The position numbers were made by a program, and so were the translations under genes. Shown piece after piece: positions 58,653-64,000 of a DNA stretch of 64,000 nucleotides; position 1 is the first letter of the stretch; every line of letters starts with the position of its first letter. The notes below the pieces were generated by a model. It saw only the letters and a program-made list of their open reading frames with translations. It was not told the origin of the DNA and did not search any database. This DNA is from Streptomyces armeniacus (GTDB lineage: Bacteria > Actinomycetota > Actinomycetes > Streptomycetales > Streptomycetaceae), in NCBI RefSeq assembly GCF_003355155.1, contig NZ_CP031320.1, forward strand, positions 2,703,881 to 2,767,880, in the 5' to 3' direction.

Positions 58653-59567
58653 TCAGGCGCCGCAGGAACGCAGGAAGCGGCGGGTGCGCTGGGCGATCGG
58701 CAGCGGCTGGTCGGGCGGGCACGGGTACATGTCCTGCTCGACGATCGCGAACAGGTCGACGCCGAGGCCCTGCGCGGCCGTCAGCACCGGCTCCATCTCG
58801 GGCACGCCGAGCGGCGGTTCGCACATCACACCCTGCCGTACGGCGGGACCGAACGGCGTGCCCTCGGCGATCACCGAGGCGAGGACCTCCGGGTCGACCT
58901 GCTTGAGGTGGAGGTAGCCGATCCGCTCGCCGTAGGTCTCGATGAGCTTGACGCTGTCGCCGCCGCAGTACGCGTAGTGCCCGGTGTCCAGGCAGAGGCT
59001 GACCAGTTCGGGGTCGGTCGCGTCGAGGAACCGTTCGACGTGCCGCTCGGTGTCGATGTGGGTGTCGGCGTGCGGGTGCACGACGATGCCCAGGCCGTAG
59101 TGCTCGCGTACGTCGCGGGCGAGCCGTTCCATGCCGGTGGTGAGGTGCTTCCACTGCTCCGCGGTGAGTTCGCTCGGCTCGATCAGCTCGGCGGTCTTGT
59201 CGTCGCGCCAGAAGGACGGGATGACGACGAGATGCCCGGCGCCCATCGCGCGGGTCAGCGCGGCGACCTGCGAGACGTGCGCCCAGGTCTCGTCCCAGAC
59301 GGCCGGGCCGCGGTGCAGCGCCGTGAAGACGGTGCCGGCGGAGACCCGCAGGCCGCGCTTGCCGACCTCCTCGGTCAGCCGGTCCGGGTCGGTGGGGAGG
59401 TAGCCGTACGGGCCGAGTTCGATCCAGTCGTAACCGGACTGGGAGACCTCGTCCAGGAACCGGGACCACGGGACCTGCTGCGGGTCGTCCGGGAACCAGA
59501 CCCCCCACGAGTCGGGGGCCGAGCCGATCCGCAGCCGGTCGAGGGCGGTGTTCGCGGGCAGGGGCAT
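58653..59567 (-). CDS. Inosose dehydratase-type TIM barrel (IolE-like)
   Basis: A 304-residue xylose-isomerase-like TIM barrel. [21 protein letters not shown] matches the inosose dehydratase start, and [37 protein letters not shown] and [11 protein letters not shown] carry metal ligands of the family. IolE removes water from scyllo-inosose. It lies divergent from iolC, sharing a 237-base gap with a palindromic site at 59705. GGAG precedes ATG 59567. An IolH or IolI role cannot be excluded. Confidence 0.87.
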   Translation of the reverse strand: MPLPANTALDRLRIGSAPDSWGVWFPDDPQQVPWSRFLDEVSQSGYDWIELGPYGYLPTDPDRLTEEVGKRGLRVSAGTVFTALHRGPAVWDETWAHVSQVAALTRAMGAGHLVVIPSFWRDDKTAELIEPSELTAEQWKHLTTGMERLARDVREHYGLGIVVHPHADTHIDTERHVERFLDATDPELVSLCLDTGHYAYCGGDSVKLIETYGERIGYLHLKQVDPEVLASVIAEGTPFGPAVRQGVMCEPPLGVPEMEPVLTAAQGLGVDLFAIVEQDMYPCPPDQPLPIAQRTRRFLRSCGA

Positions 59568-59704
59568 GGAGGGCACTCCTTCCTGTTCCTCTCCTCCGCC
59601 GCACTGGCGGCCCGCCGTGGGTCGCGGGCAGGACGGAGGGAGGCGCCGGGGCACGGCACCGTTGCACGATAGTGCCGGAACGCAGCTGGGTCTAGACGTC
59701 CATA

Positions 59705-59719
59705 TGTAATGACATTGCA
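59705..59719. promoter_or_regulatory. Palindromic operator between the inositol gene sets
   Basis: TGTAATGACATTGCA fits TG-N-AATG-N-CATT-N-CA, a perfect palindrome apart from the N positions, and TTGCATTGACA continues at 59716-59726. It lies in an AT-rich patch of the gap between divergent iolE-like and iolC genes. The regulator is not in the window; a GntR or LacI-type inositol repressor is a guess. Confidence 0.65.
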
Positions 59720-59804
59720 TTGACAGGGGTGCGTACGGCGACTACACCTGTTGCTGTCGTTCGCCGCTCCAGGCTCCCCGTCCAGGCTCCCGGAAGGACG
59801 CTCC

Positions 59805-60821
59805 ATGACCGAGACCTTCGACGTCCTCACGATGGGCCGGATCGGGGTGGACATCTACCCGCTGCAGACGGGAGTGGGGCTGGCCGACGTCGAGACCTTC
59901 GGGAAGTTCCTCGGCGGCTCCCCGACGAACGTGGCCGTGGCCGCCGCGCGCCTCGGCCGTACGTCCGCCGTGATCACGCGCACCGGGCAGGACCCGTTCG
60001 GCGACTACTGCCACCAGGCGCTCAAGGACTTCGGAGTCGACGACCGCTGGGTCACGGCCGTACCGGACGAGCCGACCCCGGTGACGTTCTGCGAGATCTT
60101 CCCGCCGGACGACTTCCCGCTGTACTTCTACCGCCGGCCCAAGGCGCCCGACCTGGAGATCCACCCGGACGAGCTGGACCTGGACGCCGTACGGGCCGCC
60201 CGCATCCTGTGGGTCACCGGCACCGGGCTGTGCGAGGAGCCGAGCCGGGCGGCGACGCTGGCGGCGCTCGCGGCACGGGACGAGCGCGGGACGGGCGGCG
60301 GAGGCGGCGCGGGCGGTACGGGCGGTACGGGCGGCGGCGGGGGAGCGGACCGTACGGCGACCGTTTTCGACCTCGACTGGCGCCCCATGTTCTGGCACGA
60401 AGGGCCCGCCGCGGCCCGCGAGGTGTACCGCGCCGCGCTCGCGCACGCCACCGTTGCCGTCGGCAACGTTGACGAATGCGAGGTTGCGACAGGCGTACGC
60501 GACCCCCGCGCCTGCGCCGAGGAGCTGCTCGCCGCAGGCGTCACCCTCGCCGTCGTCAAACGCGGCCCCGAGGGCGTGCTCGCCGTGCACCGCGACGGCA
60601 CGAGCGCGGAAGTGCCCCCGCACCCCGTCGAGGTGGTCAACGGCCTCGGCGCGGGCGACGCGTTCGGCGGCGCCCTGTGCCACGGGCTGCTCGCCGGCTG
60701 GGAGCTCGACCGCCTCGTGCGGTACGCCAACGCGGCCGGGGCGCTGGTCGCCGGGCGGCTCGCGTGCTCGTCCGCGATGCCCACCGGCTCCGAGGTCGAC
60801 GAGCTGCTCGGCGGGCGATGA
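59805..60821 (+). CDS. iolC: 5-Dehydro-2-deoxygluconokinase
   Basis: A 338-residue PfkB sugar kinase. Signatures: FGKFLGGSPTNVAVAAARLG and VVNGLGAGDAFGGALCHGLLAG, the latter holding the catalytic aspartate. IolC phosphorylates 2-deoxy-5-keto-gluconate in inositol catabolism, and iolB and iolD follow. A glycine-rich loop (about residues 162-183) inserted before FDLDWRPMFW is absent from typical IolC. GGAAGGA precedes ATG 59805. The stop codon lies in a short tandem repeat. Confidence 0.93.
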   Translation: MTETFDVLTMGRIGVDIYPLQTGVGLADVETFGKFLGGSPTNVAVAAARLGRTSAVITRTGQDPFGDYCHQALKDFGVDDRWVTAVPDEPTPVTFCEIFPPDDFPLYFYRRPKAPDLEIHPDELDLDAVRAARILWVTGTGLCEEPSRAATLAALAARDERGTGGGGGAGGTGGTGGGGGADRTATVFDLDWRPMFWHEGPAAAREVYRAALAHATVAVGNVDECEVATGVRDPRACAEELLAAGVTLAVVKRGPEGVLAVHRDGTSAEVPPHPVEVVNGLGAGDAFGGALCHGLLAGWELDRLVRYANAAGALVAGRLACSSAMPTGSEVDELLGGR

Positions 60822-60852
60822 GCCGCCTGTGAGCCGCCGCCGATGAGCCGCC
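60817..60852 (+). repeat. Tandem repeat spanning the iolC stop
   Basis: GATGAGCCGCC occurs at 60817-60827 and 60842-60852, with a related TGTGAGCCGCC between. The iolC TGA (60819-60821) is inside the first copy. Confidence 0.75.
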
Positions 60853-60871
60853 GATCCCCTCTGGAGTCCTC

Positions 60872-61759
60872 GTGAGCATCAGCATCTCCGACCTGGTCAC
60901 GGTGCGCGCCCAGCACCCCGAAGCCGTCGCGGAGGCGGCCGCGCGCCGCGCCCGCCGCCCGTTCCTCGGCGACAGCGGCCGGCTCATGATCGTCGCCGCG
61001 GACCACACGGCGCGCGGCGTACTCGGCGTGGGCGGGCGGCGGTTCGCCATGGCCAACCGGGCGGACCTGCTCGACCGGCTGTGCCGCGCGCTGTCCCGCC
61101 CCGGCGTGGACGGGGTGCTCGCCACCGCCGACATCCTCGAGGACCTGCTGCTGCTCGGCGCCCTGGAGAACAAGGTCGTCATCGGCTCGATGAACCGCGG
61201 CGGCCTCGCCGGCGCCGCCTTCGAACTCGACGACCGGTTCACCGGCCACCGCCCCCGTGACCTCCAGCGGCTCCGGTTCGACGCGGGCAAGCTCCTGCTG
61301 CGCATCGACTACTCCGACGAGGGCTCCCTGAGCACGATGCACGCCACCGCGCGCGCGGTGGACGCCATGGCCGCGCGCCGGCTGCCCGTGTTCGTCGAGC
61401 CGTTCCTCTCCCGCCGCGTCGACGGCCGCCCGCGCAACGACCTGAGCGCCGAGGCCGTCACCACCTCCCTCACCATCGCCTCCGGGCTGGCCGGCACCTC
61501 CGCGTACACGTGGCTGAAAGTGCCCGTCACGGCCGACCCGGACGAGATGGCGCAGGTCATGGCGGCCACGACGCTCCCCGCCGTACTGCTCGGCGGTGAC
61601 GTCGGGGAGGATCCGGCGGACCAGGACGCGGCGTACGAGAGCTGGCGCAAGGCGCTGCGGCTGCCCACCGTACGGGGGCTTGTCGTGGGCCGTTCGCTGC
61701 TCTATCCGGTGGACGGAAACGTCGAGTTGGCCGTCGACACCGCTGTGGGACTGCTCTGA
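60872..61759 (+). CDS. Aldolase-type TIM-barrel protein of the inositol cluster (Cgl0159-like)
   Basis: A 295-residue (beta/alpha)8-barrel protein resembling the Cgl0159 and LsrF/DeoC-type aldolases. Conserved parts are VAADHTARGVLGVGGRRFAMANR, VDGVLATADILEDLLLLG, KLLLRIDYSDEGSLSTM and TWLKVPVTADPDEM with a candidate Schiff-base lysine. It should cleave 2-deoxy-5-keto-gluconate-6-phosphate to dihydroxyacetone phosphate and malonate semialdehyde, the IolJ step; I infer this from place. GTG 60872 with GGAG six bases before. It lies between iolC and iolB. Confidence 0.82.
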   Translation: MSISISDLVTVRAQHPEAVAEAAARRARRPFLGDSGRLMIVAADHTARGVLGVGGRRFAMANRADLLDRLCRALSRPGVDGVLATADILEDLLLLGALENKVVIGSMNRGGLAGAAFELDDRFTGHRPRDLQRLRFDAGKLLLRIDYSDEGSLSTMHATARAVDAMAARRLPVFVEPFLSRRVDGRPRNDLSAEAVTTSLTIASGLAGTSAYTWLKVPVTADPDEMAQVMAATTLPAVLLGGDVGEDPADQDAAYESWRKALRLPTVRGLVVGRSLLYPVDGNVELAVDTAVGLL

Positions 61760-61778
61760 ACACGGGAGGGTGTGGGAC

Positions 61779-62699
61779 ATGACGGACCAGGACTTCCACC
61801 GTCCGGCGGGCACCGCGGGCAGCGGCCCGTACGCGCTGGACATCGGCCCCCGCGACGCACGCTGGGGGTACTCCGCGCTGCGTGTGCTGGAGCTGCCGCC
61901 GGGCGGCGCGCACGAGTTCGCCGCGGGCGACAGCGAGTGGATCGTGCTGCCGCTGAGCGGCGGCTGCACCGTGACGGCCGGGGACGGGGAGGGCGGCGGG
62001 GAGGAGACGTTCGAACTGCACGGCCGGGAGAGCGTGTTCGCCGGTGTGAGCGACTTCGCGTACGTGCCGCGGGACGCGCGCGTACGGATCGCCAGCGGCG
62101 CGGGCGGCCGGTTCGCGCTCACGGGCGCGCGCTGCACGCGCCGGCTCCCGGCGCGCTACGGGTCCGCCTCGGACGTCGCCGTCGAGCTGCGCGGCACCGG
62201 CAACTGCTCGCGGCAGGTCAACAACTTCGCCGCCGCCGGCGCCTTCGAGGCGGACAAGCTGATCGCCGTCGAGGTGCTCACACCGGGCGGCAACTGGTCC
62301 TCGTACCCGCCGCACAAGCACGACGAGCACCGGCCGGGGGAGGAGAGCGAGCTCGAGGAGATCTACTACTTCGAGATCGCCCCGCACGGCGGCACCGAGG
62401 GCGTCGGCTACCAGCGCGTCACACCCTCCGGGCACGGACGGGGCACGGACGTCCTGGCGGAGGTGCGCAGCGGCGACACCGTACTCATCCCGGACGGCTG
62501 GCACGGCCCGTCGATGGCGGCGCCCGGCCACCACATGTACTACCTCAACGTGATGGCGGGTCCGGGGGTGGCCCGCGAGTGGCTCATCTGCGACCATCCA
62601 GATCATGCCTGGATCCGAGGCACCTGGGCAGACCAGCCTGTGGATCCAAGGCTGCCGCTCTACCTCGCACCGACGGCAGAAGGGCAGGGCGCGTCATGA
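61779..62699 (+). CDS. iolB: 5-Deoxy-glucuronate isomerase
   Basis: A 306-residue double-cupin IolB. The metal-binding histidines lie in WSSYPPHKHDEH, and the second glutamate/histidine set in LEEIYYFEI and DGWHGPSMAAPGHHMYYLNVM. It isomerises 5-deoxy-glucuronate to 2-deoxy-5-keto-gluconate. The end is RGTWADQPVDPRLPLYLAP, as in family members. GGGAGG precedes ATG 61779. Its stop overlaps iolD (ATGA). Confidence 0.93.
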   Translation: MTDQDFHRPAGTAGSGPYALDIGPRDARWGYSALRVLELPPGGAHEFAAGDSEWIVLPLSGGCTVTAGDGEGGGEETFELHGRESVFAGVSDFAYVPRDARVRIASGAGGRFALTGARCTRRLPARYGSASDVAVELRGTGNCSRQVNNFAAAGAFEADKLIAVEVLTPGGNWSSYPPHKHDEHRPGEESELEEIYYFEIAPHGGTEGVGYQRVTPSGHGRGTDVLAEVRSGDTVLIPDGWHGPSMAAPGHHMYYLNVMAGPGVAREWLICDHPDHAWIRGTWADQPVDPRLPLYLAPTAEGQGAS

Positions 62700-64000
62700 A
62701 CCCCACCGGTGACACGGGCGACACCGGCCGCACCGCGCGTACGGGCGGCGGCGCGGGCGGCGGCACCCTCCGACTCACCGTCGCCCAGGCGCTCGTACGC
62801 TTCCTCGCCGCCCAGCACACCGAACGGGACGGCCGCCGGCAGCGCCTCGTCAACGCCTGCTGGGGCATCTTCGGGCACGGCAACGTCGCCGGACTGGGCC
62901 AGGCACTGGTCGAAAACCGCGGACACCCGGGGGCCGAACTGCCGTTCCTCCAGGGCCGCAACGAACAGGCCATGGTGCACGCCGCCGTCGGCTACGCCCG
63001 CCAGTCCAACCGGCTGCGCGCCCAGGCCGTCACCACCTCCATCGGCCCCGGCGCCACCAACATGGTCACCGGCGCCGCCCTCGCCACCGTCAACCGGCTG
63101 CCCGTCCTGCTGCTCCCCGGCGACACGTTCGCCACCCGGCCCGCCGATCCGGTGCTGCAGCAGCTGGAAGTGCCGTACGCGGGCGACATCTCCGTCAACG
63201 ACGCACTCCGCCCCGTCTCCCGCCGCTTCGACCGCGTGCACCGTCCGGAGGCGCTGATCCCCGCCGCGCTGGAATCCGTACGGGTGCTCGCCGACCCCGC
63301 CGAGACCGGCGCCGTCACGCTCGCGCTGCCGCAGGACGTACAGGCCGAGGCGTACGACTGGCCCGCGGACTTCTTCGCCGAACGCGTCTGGCAGGTGCGC
63401 CGCCCGCCGCCCGAGACCACCGCGCTCGCCGAGGCCGTACGCGCCGTACGGGCCGCCGCGCGCCCCCTGATCATCGCGGGCGGCGGCGTCCACCACAGCG
63501 AGGCCGAGGACGCCCTGCGCGAACTGGCCGACGCGACGGGCATCCCGGTCGCCTCCACCCAGGCGGGCAAGGGCGCGCTGCGCCACGACCACCCGGCGGA
63601 CCTGGGCGGCATCGGGCACACCGGTACGGCCGTCGCCGACGACCTCGCGCGCACGGCGGACCTCGTCATCGGCGTCGGCACCCGCTACACCGACTTCACC
63701 ACCGCCTCCGGCACGCTGTTCGCGGAACCGGGCGTCCGCTTCGTCAACCTCAACATCGCCCCGTTCGACACCCACAAGCTCAGCGCCCTGCCGCTGGTCG
63801 CCGACGCCCGCAGCGGCCTGGAGGCGCTGACCGGCGCGCTGCGCGGACACCGCGTCGACCCGGCGTACGAGGCGGAGTACCGCGCGGGCAGGGCGCGTTG
63901 GGAACGCAGCGTGGAGGCCGCGTACGACCACCGCGACGGCTCCGCGCGGCCCACTCAGACGCAGGTGCTGGGCGTGCTCGACACGGTGGTCGGCGACGAC
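62696..64000 (+). CDS. iolD: 3D-(3,5/4)-trihydroxycyclohexane-1,2-dione hydrolase, truncated by window end
   Basis: The first 435 codons of a ThDP-dependent enzyme related to acetolactate synthase; the usual length is about 640, so the C-terminal cofactor domain is outside the window. N-terminal matches: RLTVAQALVRFLAAQ, NACWGIFGHGNVAGLGQALVEN, LPFLQGRNEQAMVHAAVGYARQ, and the ThDP-glutamate region QGRNEQAM. It opens the ring of the trihydroxycyclohexanedione formed by IolE, giving 5-deoxyglucuronate for IolB. ATG 62696 overlaps the iolB stop, so translation is coupled. A 22-residue Thr/Gly/Asp-rich start precedes the domain. Confidence 0.94.
   Translation, partial: MNPTGDTGDTGRTARTGGGAGGGTLRLTVAQALVRFLAAQHTERDGRRQRLVNACWGIFGHGNVAGLGQALVENRGHPGAELPFLQGRNEQAMVHAAVGYARQSNRLRAQAVTTSIGPGATNMVTGAALATVNRLPVLLLPGDTFATRPADPVLQQLEVPYAGDISVNDALRPVSRRFDRVHRPEALIPAALESVRVLADPAETGAVTLALPQDVQAEAYDWPADFFAERVWQVRRPPPETTALAEAVRAVRAAARPLIIAGGGVHHSEAEDALRELADATGIPVASTQAGKGALRHDHPADLGGIGHTGTAVADDLARTADLVIGVGTRYTDFTTASGTLFAEPGVRFVNLNIAPFDTHKLSALPLVADARSGLEALTGALRGHRVDPAYEAEYRAGRARWERSVEAAYDHRDGSARPTQTQVLGVLDTVVGDD

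Overview
The window is a high-GC actinomycete chromosome segment and almost certainly Streptomyces. It carries adpA (with its TTA codon) next to orn, the CebR-cebEFG-bglC cellobiose system with the canonical CebR operator, a GlmS/hexosaminidase pair, a divergent leucine-catabolism operon under a TetR repressor, many LacI/GntR-controlled sugar loci, leaderless promoters and GTACG-rich spacers. The first 157 bases are not genomic: they match an Illumina Nextera P5 adapter with errors, so this is the end of an assembled contig.

Layout. 158-6356: cellobiose uptake and hydrolysis (bglC, cebG, cebF, cebE on the minus strand; cebR divergent), with operators between cebE and cebR and over the bglC start. 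6523-8205: M23 peptidase, excalibur protein and a small conserved protein. 8379-11955: tRNA-His, orn, adpA and a universal stress protein. 12326-17502: glmS, a small conserved gene, a GH20 hexosaminidase with a DasR-like upstream site, and a DUF4429/SHOCT protein. 17525-25546: leucine/isovalerate degradation (acyl-CoA dehydrogenase, HMG-CoA lyase, biotin-dependent carboxylase alpha and beta), then a divergent TetR repressor and a second acyl-CoA dehydrogenase. 25559-26720: an Erm-family rRNA methyltransferase preceded by a short leader ORF and a WhiB7/WblC-like promoter. 26780-28774: conserved protein and agmatinase. 29267-35693: a fused full-length ABC exporter, small hypothetical, Nudix hydrolase and secreted S37 peptidase.

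35838-43595: sugar-type enzymes and regulators (TIM-barrel isomerase, MarR-GNAT fusion, LacI regulator, alpha/beta hydrolase, then a translationally coupled Gfo/Idh - DUF993 - TIM-barrel operon behind a 24-bp LacI-type palindrome). 43841-45578: a chloramphenicol-type MFS exporter whose 5' region has the same architecture as erm (AAAA upstream of a TTG -35, 18-bp spacer, TANNGT -10, 7 bases, leaderless short ORF, hairpin before the RBS). 45651-47801: a secreted GH16-like protein and a divergent GntR/UTRA regulator with shared operators. 47926-52558: ribose-type ABC transporter and LacI regulator. 52772-56527: RecD2 helicase and citrate synthase, followed by a possible small RNA. 56914-57399: copper chaperone with CsoR-type operator and a small HTH protein. 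57577-64000: myo-inositol catabolism (two minus-strand genes; iolC, an aldolase-like gene, iolB and truncated iolD on plus).

The most notable signals are the two matching antibiotic-resistance leader regions, which look like WblC-activated, ribosome-sensed attenuators; an uncharacterised LacI-controlled sugar operon; the large double operator of the leucine operon; and exact tandem duplications that span or follow stop codons of several unrelated genes.
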